Shown: one piece after another, positions 1 through 7,714 of the stretch
Layout: every line of letters begins with the position of its first letter
How positions within the stretch are numbered: position 1 is the stretch's first letter
Origin: RGIG1995 sp045658315
GTDB taxonomy: Bacteria; Bacillota; Clostridia; Oscillospirales; CAG-272
Length of the DNA: 21,237 nucleotides
Assembly: GCA_045658315.1 (NCBI GenBank)
Contig: JAZOUV010000084.1
Coordinates: 1 to 21,237, forward strand
Direction of reading: 5' to 3'
Position numbers and translations under genes: made by a program
The notes under the pieces: generated by a model
The model's input: the letters and a program-made list of their open reading frames with translations, nothing else
What the model was told of the DNA's origin: nothing
The model's database searches: none

Positions 1-1160
1 GTTTTTCTCGGCAATGAGCCGGTGGCTTTTACCGATTCAAATAACGTTTCTTTGGAAATACCTTCATAGATAAATCCTATGGAGTTTTTCTGAGACGAAA
101 GCTTTTTTACATCTTCTTTACCGTGTATATAATCCACCCTCGCGGTAGGATTATTTCTTATATATTCGTCGATGAACTCCTGTATAACGCCTGTAACTAA
201 CTTAGCTTTAGGAATATTCACTTTGAGACTTCCCTCTTTACCGCCGTACGTGTATATTATTTCGTTATTGGTATTTTCTTGCACAATAAAATCATTTAGC
301 TCTTTAAGTACATTTTCGGGATTTACGTTAAACATAACTCTGTAAATGGGCTCAAAATCCAACGCATCACCGTGTATATTCCCAATTTCTGCCAAGGCAA
401 ATCTTGCTGGGGTGTTAAGGTGATTTTCGGGATTTTTTTGTTTTACTAACTCATAACACTCCTTAGCTGTTGCAAGTGAATGGTTACCGTCTCCTACAGC
501 AAACAATAGCGGTTCTTTTTGGTTGTCGCAAAGCATTTTTAGTGCTTTTTTGATTCTGCTTACATTTATCTCGTCAATCAGATATCCCGTAATATGTCCT
601 CCGCCCATCATCAGGTCAAAATCATAGAGTTTTGTCATATTTTCTTTTTCGGCAGCAAGGGGTTCGATTACGGTTTTATTTGCGTCATCTATAAGCAACA
701 TTATATGCGGAGTTTCCAATGGTGCATCCTTACGGACTTTAACACGTGGCGGTATTCTTTCAAGAACAGTTCCCTCTGTTGCTCTGATGAGTTTTTTTGA
801 GGTCGGTTCATAATCATATTCTTCTAAATCTACTGCCCCGATTATTCCCGGTCTGACTCTTCCGTCTGCTTGTGTACGTTCAATATAAATCAAAGCATTC
901 TTATATTCATTAAAAACGGAAGATGAAAGATAATTTGACATCTGGTAATTAATATTATTAATTTTTTCGTCTACGTCTTCTTCGTCGAGGTATATTTCGG
1001 GAAGAATTATATTAAGGGCAGAAATATCATTTCCAACAATGTTTTTTGTTTCTGTCCAATAACCGATATCGCTTGTGAATTGATCGCATGCAATTACTGA
1101 CCATTTTTCAAAATTTTTCTTAGGTAATAAAATGTCGGCAGGTTTAAATGGAATGTTCAT
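1..1160 (-). CDS. DUF1015 family protein, 3' end cut by window edge
   Basis: The reading frame is open from an ATG at 1160 to the left edge, giving 386 visible codons. The N-terminus (MNIPFKPADILLPKK, then WSVIACDQFTSDIGYW) and the C-terminal LPRK just inside the edge are hallmarks I recall for DUF1015 proteins, which usually run a little over 400 residues. Only about 20-40 residues should therefore be missing. A GDGNHSLATAKE stretch in the middle, rich in polar and charged residues, is also typical. The biochemical function is not established. In Clostridia the family is often found near serine-biosynthesis genes, but those would lie outside this window. The ATG overlaps the last 17 bases of the ABC exporter gene upstream, so the two are probably co-transcribed and translationally coupled. 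I see no signal peptide or membrane segment, so it is probably cytoplasmic. Confidence 0.85.
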   Translation of the reverse strand, partial: MNIPFKPADILLPKKNFEKWSVIACDQFTSDIGYWTETKNIVGNDISALNIILPEIYLDEEDVDEKINNINYQMSNYLSSSVFNEYKNALIYIERTQADGRVRPGIIGAVDLEEYDYEPTSKKLIRATEGTVLERIPPRVKVRKDAPLETPHIMLLIDDANKTVIEPLAAEKENMTKLYDFDLMMGGGHITGYLIDEINVSRIKKALKMLCDNQKEPLLFAVGDGNHSLATAKECYELVKQKNPENHLNTPARFALAEIGNIHGDALDFEPIYRVMFNVNPENVLKELNDFIVQENTNNEIIYTYGGKEGSLKVNIPKAKLVTGVIQEFIDEYIRNNPTARVDYIHGKEDVKKLSSQKNSIGFIYEGISKETLFESVKATGSLPRK

Positions 1161-3078
1161 CTATGTTGTTACCCTCACTTTCAGTTGTAATATACCTTTT
1201 GGCTTGTGTGCTGAATAGGTTGAAGTAATGCCCTTTTATCTCCATAAGCTCCTTATGTGTTCCTTGCTCAACCACCTCACCGTTCATCAAAACGATTATT
1301 TTGGAAGCGGTCGTTGCACTCGACAATCTATGTGACACAAATAAAGTAAGTTTATCTTTGCGAAGTTCATCGAATTGGTTAAATATTTCCTGTTCTGCGA
1401 TAGCATCAAGAGAGGCTGTGGGTTCATCAAGAATCAAAATATCCGAATCTGCATAAAAAGCTCTTGCTACAGACAATTTTTGCCATTGACCTATTGAAAG
1501 CTCGATTCCGTTTACTTCAAAATATCTCATAAGAGGTGTTTCAAATTTGTTTGGCAATTTTTCTATAAACTGCAAAGAGTTGCTTTGTTCGGCTGCGTCT
1601 CTTATGTTTTGTTCATCTAAATCCTTATCAACTTGTCCGAAAGCAATATTTTCTTTTACTGAAACCGCATATTTTCCAAAGTCCTGGAAAATGATTCCAA
1701 ACATATCATAAAGTTTTTCTGTGTCATATTCTCTTATATCGTGTCCATCGAGCAAAATGACGCCTTCTGTGGGGTCATAGAGCCTCGTAAGAAGCTTGAT
1801 AAGTGTTGTCTTCCCCGCCCCGTTTAAACCTACCAGAACCGCTGTTTCTCCGGGTCTAAGAAGAATGTTAATGTTTTTTAAAACATATCTATTTGTTTCG
1901 GGATATTTAAATGAAACGTTTTTGAATTCGATCGTATGACCAATATGTCTGTCCGGTATTCTCGGTTCGGCAAGTGTTGGCTTGATATTCTTTTTATCCT
2001 TCATAAAACGAATCATATTTTCAATGAACAGCGTACCTTCAAAAATTGTTGCCGTGGATGAAATTATCGTTGCAACACCACTTGTTATCGAATTTAATGC
2101 ACCTGTATACAGTGAATAATCACCTATCTGTAATTCTCCCAAGGTAACTTTGTAGGCGACGTACAAAAATAATAAACAGCTTACAACAGTAGTAACCATT
2201 GTTATTGAAATATTCCAGGTGTTTTCTTTTATAATCAGTTTTTTCAAACCGGTAAAATATTTTTTGAATACAGCCTTGAATCTTGCAATAAAAGTATCCG
2301 AAAGCCCAAACAAACGGATCTCTTTTACAAGGTCTTTGTTTGTCATCAATCCGGAGTAGTACTCCATTTGACGGCGATCTTTTGAGCGGAAACGCATGTA
2401 TTCAACATTTTTTCGTCTGAAAGTAAAATTTACTATAGCGGTTGGAACACCAAGAAGTGCCAAAACAAACGGAACCCAAGGCCCGATGGCCCAAAGAATA
2501 GCTACAAACCCTATAACCGTAATAATATTACTTACTGTATTGAATGTTGCATTAAGTATTTGAATGGGACGCATACTCGCTTCCCTGTTGGCGTTTTCAA
2601 GCTTTTCGTAAAACTCGGGAACATCAAACCGTCCTACGTCTACTTCTTTTGCTTTGTTTAAGATTTTTACTTTTATATGATTTGTTACAAGCTCGCCCGA
2701 TATTCTTGTAACTATTGTATCTAGGAATCCGATTATTTTATTTACAAACAAGTAAACAAATTGGAGCACAAGCCAAAAGATTATAGAATCAAAACCAACA
2801 TCTCCAAGGTATGCCTTTGCCAAATTGTTAAGAAGTTGTGCCGTTATAAATGCGTTTAATATAGGCAAAACACCGCGAAGTGCAGCTATGGATATGAGTG
2901 CAAAAAAAATCCACTTTTTAGTTTCCCAAACAAGAATAAAAATATAAAAAAGTCTGCCAAAAAATCCCCCCAAAAGTTCATTTAGATACCTTGGAACATC
3001 TTTGAGGTTTTTAGGCTTCTTAGGTTTTAATTTGTCGATATTCGGCCTCATCGGCGGAGGCATTCCTCCCGGACCCAT
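1144..3078 (-). CDS. ABC exporter, fused membrane and ATPase domains (NisT/LanT-like half transporter)
   Basis: This is a 644-residue half transporter that should work as a homodimer in the membrane. A proline-rich cytoplasmic N-terminus (MGPGGMPPPMRPN) precedes about six membrane helices in residues 45-345 and a C-terminal nucleotide-binding domain. Visible motifs are Walker A GLNGAGKTT, Q-loop FQDFGKY, signature LSIGQWQK, Walker B ILILDEPTASLD and H-loop SHRLSS. The GQWQK form of the signature resembles lantibiotic/peptide exporters, but no precursor peptide gene is nearby and there is no N-terminal C39 peptidase, so the cargo is unknown. I place the start at the ATG at 3078: the SD AGAGGAG (3087-3093) lies 8 nt before it, while an in-frame GTG at 3087 lies inside the SD itself. 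The 3' end overlaps the DUF1015 gene by 17 bases. I found no convincing promoter of its own. Confidence 0.9.
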   Translation of the reverse strand: MGPGGMPPPMRPNIDKLKPKKPKNLKDVPRYLNELLGGFFGRLFYIFILVWETKKWIFFALISIAALRGVLPILNAFITAQLLNNLAKAYLGDVGFDSIIFWLVLQFVYLFVNKIIGFLDTIVTRISGELVTNHIKVKILNKAKEVDVGRFDVPEFYEKLENANREASMRPIQILNATFNTVSNIITVIGFVAILWAIGPWVPFVLALLGVPTAIVNFTFRRKNVEYMRFRSKDRRQMEYYSGLMTNKDLVKEIRLFGLSDTFIARFKAVFKKYFTGLKKLIIKENTWNISITMVTTVVSCLLFLYVAYKVTLGELQIGDYSLYTGALNSITSGVATIISSTATIFEGTLFIENMIRFMKDKKNIKPTLAEPRIPDRHIGHTIEFKNVSFKYPETNRYVLKNINILLRPGETAVLVGLNGAGKTTLIKLLTRLYDPTEGVILLDGHDIREYDTEKLYDMFGIIFQDFGKYAVSVKENIAFGQVDKDLDEQNIRDAAEQSNSLQFIEKLPNKFETPLMRYFEVNGIELSIGQWQKLSVARAFYADSDILILDEPTASLDAIAEQEIFNQFDELRKDKLTLFVSHRLSSATTASKIIVLMNGEVVEQGTHKELMEIKGHYFNLFSTQAKRYITTESEGNNIDEHSI

Positions 3079-3112
3079 ATGTTTCACTCCTCTTTATGCA
3101 TTTAAATCAAAA

Positions 3113-3159
3113 TATGCCGACAAGGTAATCGAGTTTGTTTCGATAACATTGTCGGCATA
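3113..3159 (-). terminator. Long hairpin after rpmF, probable terminator or attenuator
   Basis: The 11-base arms TATGCCGACAA (3113-3123) and TTGTCGGCATA (3149-3159) are perfect inverted repeats. Inside them a second 5-bp stem (ATCGA/TCGAT) closes a 7-nt loop. On the minus strand the stem is followed by TATTTTGATTT, an imperfect U tract. It starts 27 nt after the rpmF stop and ends 34 nt before the ABC exporter ATG, so it most likely terminates yceD-rpmF transcription or attenuates read-through into the exporter. A protein-binding operator is an alternative because the arms form a long palindrome. Confidence 0.55.
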
Positions 3160-3186
3160 ACTGCAGTCTGGCCGGATAATTTTCCT

Positions 3187-3369
3187 TTAGTCTTTTATGT
3201 CAATTACCTGTTTGCCATCATATGTTCCGCATGCAGGGCATACTCTGTGTGTAAGAACATACTCACCGCATTTGGGACACTTTGCCATTTCGGGAGCATC
3301 GAGCTTCCAAGTGCTTGAGCGTCTCTTATCGCGTCTTGCTTTTGATACTTTTCTCTTTGGTACTGCCAT
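3187..3369 (-). CDS. rpmF: 50S ribosomal protein L32, zinc-binding form
   Basis: The 60-residue protein has the invariant L32 start MAVPKRKVSKARRDKRRS and four cysteines (C31, C34, C44, C47) in two CxxC pairs that bind zinc. This is the C+ type rather than the cysteine-free paralogue made under zinc shortage. It is a structural protein of the large ribosomal subunit. The SD AGGAGGTG lies ahead of the ATG at 3369. It follows yceD by 54 bases on the same strand, the standard bacterial arrangement, and is presumably transcribed from the yceD promoter. The hairpin downstream probably ends the transcript. Confidence 0.98.
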   Translation of the reverse strand: MAVPKRKVSKARRDKRRSSTWKLDAPEMAKCPKCGEYVLTHRVCPACGTYDGKQVIDIKD

Positions 3370-3423
3370 GGATTTTGCACCTCCTCATTGACTGTTCATC
3401 TATGATGAAATATGTGATATATT

Positions 3424-3936
3424 TTAATTCTTTTTACTATCTTCAAGAAGCTTTCTTAAAATATCAAACCTTGGATCCGGAACAGATGTATCGCAATTGC
3501 AACTTCTTTTATTTAAATTACAACCACATTTCGGACAAAGACCTTTACAATCCTCTTTACATAAATGTCTTAAGGGAAGTTCCAATAGAATTTGTTCAAT
3601 CAACGTGTCATCGGCGTTGATAAAACCATCCTTAGACATAATATAATCATCATTTTCGTCATTCTGCAACTCAGTATTTTCGGTTACAACCGTCTTTTCA
3701 AAAACAATAAGTCTCGATTCCGATACAGGTTCAAGGCATCTTGCACAACTCGTTTTGTATTTTATATCTGCTTCAAGCTTTAATGTTATATACCCTGCCA
3801 TATCTTTTACCGTTCCCTTCACGGTGAAAGTTTCGGCAAAATCAATATCATCAATCTCGTCTTTGATGTTTAAAAGGTACTCAACATCTATCTGTGTTTT
3901 TTCGCCTTTGAGAATAGGGTTTATATCAATAATCAT
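3424..3936 (-). CDS. yceD: YceD/DUF177 family protein
   Basis: This 170-residue protein is the usual upstream partner of rpmF. In the family, related proteins take part in 23S rRNA maturation or 50S assembly, but the exact role in Firmicutes is less clear. Cysteines C64 and C67 (SCARC) fall in the DUF177 core. A C-terminal cluster (C126, C130, C134, C137, C139, C146, C148) looks like a metal-binding tail, common in clostridial members. The start is set by SD AGGAGGA 7 nt before the ATG at 3936. An in-frame ATG at 3966 lies between the -10 box and the expected transcription start, so it cannot be used from this promoter. It is followed by rpmF. Confidence 0.88.
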   Translation of the reverse strand: MIIDINPILKGEKTQIDVEYLLNIKDEIDDIDFAETFTVKGTVKDMAGYITLKLEADIKYKTSCARCLEPVSESRLIVFEKTVVTENTELQNDENDDYIMSKDGFINADDTLIEQILLELPLRHLCKEDCKGLCPKCGCNLNKRSCNCDTSVPDPRFDILRKLLEDSKKN

Positions 3937-3968
3937 AAACTTATCCTCCTGCAAACATAACAACAATC

Positions 3969-3997
3969 ATTATATACAAAAATATCCGCTTTGTCAA
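3969..3997 (-). promoter_or_regulatory. Consensus sigma-A promoter for yceD-rpmF
   Basis: On the minus strand TTGACA (3992-3997) and TATAAT (3969-3974) are separated by exactly 17 bases, a perfect consensus. The start point should fall near 3962, giving a leader of about 26 nt. The -35 box overlaps that of the divergent flippase promoter. Confidence 0.85.
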
Positions 3998-4019
3998 GAC
4001 AAATCGCACAAAATATTGT
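3991..4019 (+). promoter_or_regulatory. Probable sigma-A promoter for the flippase gene
   Basis: TTGTCA (3991-3996) and TATTGT (4014-4019) are spaced by 17 bases. The predicted leader is about 80 nt. The -35 box is part of the palindrome TTGTCAAGACAA (3991-4002), which also contains the -35 of the opposing yceD promoter, so the two polymerases should compete for the same site. Confidence 0.6.
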
Positions 4020-4108
4020 AAATTTATCAAGAATATTTCCCATATCCGTAATTATTCACCAATTACAGCTCTATATATTTATTATACCTGATATACGAGA
4101 GGAATTCA

Positions 4109-5632
4109 ATGAAAACTTTAAAAAAATTTATTACAAACGGGTTGATCTTGACCGCCACTTCCCTCTTTCTTCGCTGGATAGGTGTAATGTTCAATACATA
4201 CATTTCAAACAAATTGGGAAGCGAAGGTATGGGGATCTACAGTCTTGTTCAATCGGTGTTTGGCTTTGCCGTAACCTTTGCCTGCTCCGGAATAAACTTT
4301 GGCGCAACAAGACTCATTTCAGAAGCTTTAGCAAATAACAGAGGTTTAGAAATAAAAAAATCAATACAAAAATGTGTATTTTATTCACTGTGTTTTTCCC
4401 TGACGGCTATGACCGTGGTGAGTTTGGGAGCCGATTTTATCGGCAATAACCTTCTCGGAGACGGCAGAACAGTTAAGGCGGTCAGAATCCTCTCAGTGAG
4501 TCTTCCATTTATATCTTTATCCTCGGTCTTTAACGGGTATTTTTCTGCTGTAAGACGAGTATATAAGAGTGCGTCGGTTATGGTTGTGGAACAGATAGCT
4601 CAGATTACTGTTACTGTGAAGATTCTATCAATATTTGCACTGAAAAGCGTTGAATTTGCATGTATAGCGGTGGCAATAGGAACACTTATTTCAGAGGTTA
4701 TATCTTTGATATATAATATATTTCTGTGGTATATAGATGCAAAAAAGCATCCCTTGCAATCAAATGACGTCCACCCTTTTCTTACAAAAAAACTGCTGGG
4801 AATATCTTTGCCTTTAGCACTAAGTACCTATATTAGATCCGGGCTTGTAACTGTTGAACATTTACTTATTCCTTTTGGATTAAGAAAAAACGGCTCATCA
4901 TTCAGTCAATCTATGTCCGTGTACGGAGTTATACAAGGAATGGTCTTCCCGATAATCATGTTCCCCTCTTGTCTTATCTATTCGTTTTCGGGATTACTTG
5001 TTCCGGAGCTTGCTGCGTACAATGAAAAAAAAGAATATGATAAAATAAACAGAGCCGTTTCCAAGGTGCTGCGTTTAGCACTGCTCTTTTCTATCGGTGC
5101 AGCGGGAATTATTATATGTTACGCATACGAGCTTAGCACCGCATTTTACAATTCATCGGAGGCATATGAATATATAAGACTATTTGCACCCTTGATAACG
5201 GTTATGTATCTTGACGGTGCCGTAGACGGTATTTTGAAAGGCTTGAATGAACAACTGCACTCAATGAAAATCAATATTGCCGATGCATTTTTGAGTGTTC
5301 TGTTAGTTTATTTTCTTGTACCGCATTTTGGTGTCAAGGGCTATGTTGCCGCGATATTTATCTGTGAAATATTAAACTGCGGAATGTCTTTGATGAGGCT
5401 TGTGAAAATCAGCCAACCCGAGTTTTCAATAATTAAATTTGTACTAAAACCTATTGCTTGTATAATAATATCGACGGGCGGAGTCGTATTTCTTTTTAAT
5501 AGTCTAAATATAACAAGCTTTACATCAAATATTAATTTAGTTCTTCGTATTACCTTAACTGTATTAGTTTATATGGCTTTGATTTTCCGTTATCCAAAGC
5601 CTCAAAAAAACTTGTATATTAAAAATGTATGA
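4109..5632 (+). CDS. Lipid-linked oligosaccharide flippase, SpoVB/MATE-like
   Basis: The 507-residue protein is almost entirely hydrophobic, with about 14 predicted membrane helices. Its N-terminus (TATSLFLRWIGVMFNTYIS, then LGSEGMGIYSLVQS) is typical of the polysaccharide-synthesis flippases of the MVF/MOP superfamily, closest by eye to SpoVB and related clostridial proteins. These move undecaprenyl-linked precursors across the cytoplasmic membrane; SpoVB is needed for spore cortex synthesis. The SD GAGAGGAATT precedes the ATG at 4109. It is transcribed away from yceD and ends in a bidirectional terminator, so it is probably a single-gene unit. A vegetative wall flippase cannot be ruled out, so I leave the symbol empty. 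Confidence 0.85.
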   Translation: MKTLKKFITNGLILTATSLFLRWIGVMFNTYISNKLGSEGMGIYSLVQSVFGFAVTFACSGINFGATRLISEALANNRGLEIKKSIQKCVFYSLCFSLTAMTVVSLGADFIGNNLLGDGRTVKAVRILSVSLPFISLSSVFNGYFSAVRRVYKSASVMVVEQIAQITVTVKILSIFALKSVEFACIAVAIGTLISEVISLIYNIFLWYIDAKKHPLQSNDVHPFLTKKLLGISLPLALSTYIRSGLVTVEHLLIPFGLRKNGSSFSQSMSVYGVIQGMVFPIIMFPSCLIYSFSGLLVPELAAYNEKKEYDKINRAVSKVLRLALLFSIGAAGIIICYAYELSTAFYNSSEAYEYIRLFAPLITVMYLDGAVDGILKGLNEQLHSMKINIADAFLSVLLVYFLVPHFGVKGYVAAIFICEILNCGMSLMRLVKISQPEFSIIKFVLKPIACIIISTGGVVFLFNSLNITSFTSNINLVLRITLTVLVYMALIFRYPKPQKNLYIKNV

Positions 5633-5672
5633 AAAAGCCTGTTTTTTGACTTATTTAATGCTTGTCTAAAAA

Positions 5673-5704
5673 AACCACCTTCTTGAAAAAACAAGAAGAT
5701 GGTT
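5673..5704. terminator. Bidirectional terminator between convergent genes
   Basis: AACCACCTTCTTG (5673-5685) and CAAGAAGATGGTT (5692-5704) pair at 12 of 13 positions around a 6-nt A loop. The stem is followed by a T run on the plus strand and preceded by an A run, which reads as a U tract on the minus strand. It can stop both the flippase gene and the small P-loop gene, which converge here. Confidence 0.85.
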
Positions 5705-5717
5705 AAATTTTTTCTGA

Positions 5718-6128
5718 TCAAGCAATATAACTCTTGAGTTCGACAGGCACCTCTTCAGCAGGAATAGAAGAAGTCATAACAAGCTCAATGTTGTGTTCTG
5801 CACACATCTTATCAACAGTCTGAACAAATTTAACAAACTCATCCATGTCGTTGTCGCAGATTTTGAGAGCAGAGTCAATGTAAACGTTTGATACATCATA
5901 GTTACTTGCATACATGCCGGCAACAAAACCATAGAGCATATGAGCATCTTTAATTCCGTATTCTTCTGTGTTTACAAGTCTCGCTGTGTTTTTTATTTCA
6001 TGCGTAAGCTTTGTTCCCTTTTCAATAACAACTACACATCCCTTTATGGATTGAAGAGAGGCATTTGCCATATTAATGAGAGTTTTTGTTTTGCCTGTGC
6101 CTTTAACGCCAACGATTAATTTCAACAT
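5718..6128 (-). CDS. Small P-loop ATP-binding protein of unknown function
   Basis: The 136-residue protein begins MLKLIVGVKGTGKTKT, a clear Walker A loop at residues 7-14. A hydrophobic strand ending in Asp, VYIDSALKI near residue 83, is a likely Walker B. There is no membrane segment, signal peptide or second recognisable domain. It is about the size of a minimal P-loop fold. Similar short proteins in Clostridia tend to be labelled simply ATP-binding or PilT-like; I do not know a function. The ATG at 6128 follows SD GGAG (6134-6137) with only 5 nt spacing. It has its own promoter (6250-6278) and a leader of about 110 nt with a striking fold, which suggests the gene is regulated after transcription starts. 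The strand and upstream neighbour (pgi) would also allow read-through. Confidence 0.8.
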   Translation of the reverse strand: MLKLIVGVKGTGKTKTLINMANASLQSIKGCVVVIEKGTKLTHEIKNTARLVNTEEYGIKDAHMLYGFVAGMYASNYDVSNVYIDSALKICDNDMDEFVKFVQTVDKMCAEHNIELVMTSSIPAEEVPVELKSYIA

Positions 6129-6144
6129 ATGTACTCCATTTTCC

Positions 6145-6234
6145 CGGTGACTATCAAATTATTTTTTGGGGAAGATATACGGGAAGTCACCGTTTCCCGT
6201 ACACCTTTATCCAAATTAATTCAAAACCAATTAA
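6145..6234 (-). promoter_or_regulatory. Structured 5' leader with predicted H-type pseudoknot, candidate cis-regulatory RNA
   Basis: On the minus-strand transcript three elements follow one another. First comes a 6-bp hairpin (TTAATT/AATTAA, 6216-6234, 7-nt loop). Next is an 8-bp hairpin with arms TACGGGAA and TTCCCGTA (6178-6201) and the 8-nt loop ACGGTGAC. Then the sequence GTCACCG (6145-6151) is perfectly complementary to seven bases of that loop. The last pairing would form an H-type pseudoknot: stem 1 of 8 bp, a 1-nt first loop, stem 2 of 7 bp and a last loop of about 26 nt. The 3' arm ends 7 nt before the SD of the P-loop gene. It lacks a following U run, so it is not a simple terminator. 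I do not recognise it as any known riboswitch class. Confidence 0.55.
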
Positions 6235-6249
6235 GTAGTTTCTGTAATC

Positions 6250-6278
6250 ATTATACAATAAAAATGTTATATTTGCAA
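6250..6278 (-). promoter_or_regulatory. Sigma-A promoter for the P-loop gene
   Basis: On the minus strand TTGCAA (6273-6278) and a perfect TATAAT (6250-6255) are 17 bases apart. Transcription should begin near 6243, about 18 nt after the pgi stop codon region ends, and produces the structured leader. Confidence 0.75.
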
Positions 6279-6295
6279 GTATTTAACCAAAAAAA

Positions 6296-7636
6296 TTAAT
6301 AAATTCTTGCTTCTAATTCTTTGCGTCGCTTGTCATGTTCTGCACCCGGTTTACCAAGAAGAGCATACATGTTGTTCTTATAGCCTTCAACACCCGGTTG
6401 ATCGAAAGGATTTACATCAAGAATATAACCTGAAATGCCGCAAGCCTTTTCAAAGAAGTAAACAAGATAACCAAAGTTATATTCATCCCTCTTGTCGATT
6501 TCAACAACAATGTTGGGAACACCACCGTCATTGTGAGCCAAAGCAGTTGCAACAAAAGCTGTGTGGTTCACATAATCCATAGTCTTATTGCTTATGAAGT
6601 TAAGTTCGTCAAGATTTCTGGGGTCATCGGGAATTACAACAGTGTGCTTCGATTCTTTAACGTCAATAATCGTTCCGAAGAGGGTTCTTTCGCCTTCCTG
6701 AATAATCTGACCAAGCGAATGAAGGTCTGTAGAGAATGTGACGGATGCGGGGAAAATACCCTTGTTGTCCTTGCCTTCGCTCTCGCCGTAAAGTTGTTTC
6801 CACCATTCTGTAGTCATTTGAAGTGCACTTTCATAAGTTTCTAACACTTCTATCTTCTTGCCCTTGCGATAAAGAATGTTTCTGATAGCCGCATATTTAT
6901 AGCAGTCGTTTTTGTTGATATCTGTTTCGCAAAATGCCTTTCTTGCATCGGCAGCACCCTGCATCATAGCAGAGATATCGGCACCCGAAACGGCAATAGG
7001 AAGAAGACCTACGGCAGTAAGGACAGAATATCTGCCGCCTATATCATCCGGAACAACAAATGTTTCGTAACCTTTTTCGTCAGATAACTCTTTAAGCTTA
7101 CCCTTAGCCTTATCAGTTGTAATAAAAATTCTGTCCTTTGCACCCTCTTCGCCATACTTTTCTTCAAGAAGTTTTCTGAAAATTCTGAAAGCAATTGCGG
7201 GTTCGGTTGTCTTACCGGATTTAGAAATAACATTTATGCATATATCTTTGCCTTCACAGAGCTGAAGCAACTCAGCCATAGCAGAAGAGCTGATGCTATT
7301 TCCTGCAAAATATATATCAGGTGTATCCTTAGGCAGTGAATTGTAAAGAGGACTCTTTACAAATTCAATAGCGGCACGTGCACCGAGATAGGAGCCTCCG
7401 ATACCGATAACAACAAAAATATCACAAGATTTTTTGATTTTTTCGGCAGCCGAAAGAATCCGCGTAAATTCTTCTTTGTCATATTCAACGGGCAGATCAA
7501 TCCACCCAAGAAAATCATTCCCTGCCCCTTTTTTGTTCATCAGCGTGTCGTCAGCTTTTGTAACTTCGGGCTGAATTGCTTCGAGCTCTTCTTTAGAAAC
7601 AAAGCCGTTTAGGTATTTGTCATTGAGTTTAAGCAT
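6296..7636 (-). CDS. pgi: Glucose-6-phosphate isomerase
   Basis: The 446-residue enzyme interconverts glucose 6-phosphate and fructose 6-phosphate in glycolysis in the cytoplasm. Family motifs are all present: IGGSYLGARAAIEF near residue 80, the sugar-phosphate site SKSGKTTEPAIAFRIF near 140, GGRYSVLTAVGLLP near 200, EGERTLFGTIID near 315 and FDQPGVEGYKNN near 410. The length matches the short Firmicute form. The ATG at 7636 follows the purine-rich SD GGAGGAAGGA. It has its own promoter (7668-7696) and no clear terminator before the next promoter downstream. Confidence 0.97.
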   Translation of the reverse strand: MLKLNDKYLNGFVSKEELEAIQPEVTKADDTLMNKKGAGNDFLGWIDLPVEYDKEEFTRILSAAEKIKKSCDIFVVIGIGGSYLGARAAIEFVKSPLYNSLPKDTPDIYFAGNSISSSAMAELLQLCEGKDICINVISKSGKTTEPAIAFRIFRKLLEEKYGEEGAKDRIFITTDKAKGKLKELSDEKGYETFVVPDDIGGRYSVLTAVGLLPIAVSGADISAMMQGAADARKAFCETDINKNDCYKYAAIRNILYRKGKKIEVLETYESALQMTTEWWKQLYGESEGKDNKGIFPASVTFSTDLHSLGQIIQEGERTLFGTIIDVKESKHTVVIPDDPRNLDELNFISNKTMDYVNHTAFVATALAHNDGGVPNIVVEIDKRDEYNFGYLVYFFEKACGISGYILDVNPFDQPGVEGYKNNMYALLGKPGAEHDKRRKELEARIY

Positions 7637-7667
7637 TTATCCTTCCTCCACGAGTTTTTATATTAAT

Positions 7668-7696
7668 ATAATACTATTAATCTTTGTTCTTTTCAA
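7668..7696 (-). promoter_or_regulatory. Sigma-A-type promoter for pgi
   Basis: On the minus strand TTGAAA (7691-7696) and TATTAT (7668-7673) are 17 bases apart. The start point should be near 7661, about 25 nt before the pgi ATG. It lies just after the dacF-like stop codon. Confidence 0.65.
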
Positions 7697-7714
7697 TACT
7701 TTTTTGTATTTTTT

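Noticed and set aside
594..800. Plus-strand ORF opposite the DUF1015 gene
   Set aside because: The DUF1015 frame on the minus strand is continuous and recognisable over 386 codons; the short ORF has no support.
3937..3966. Earlier in-frame ATG for yceD at 3966
   Set aside because: It falls between the -10 box and the predicted start of transcription and has no SD; the ATG at 3936 has an ideal one.
7695..7710. AATAC/GTATT hairpin followed by T run, as a terminator
   Set aside because: The stem is only 5 bp of A/T-rich sequence, the T run is on the plus strand where no gene precedes it, and the region overlaps the pgi -35 box.
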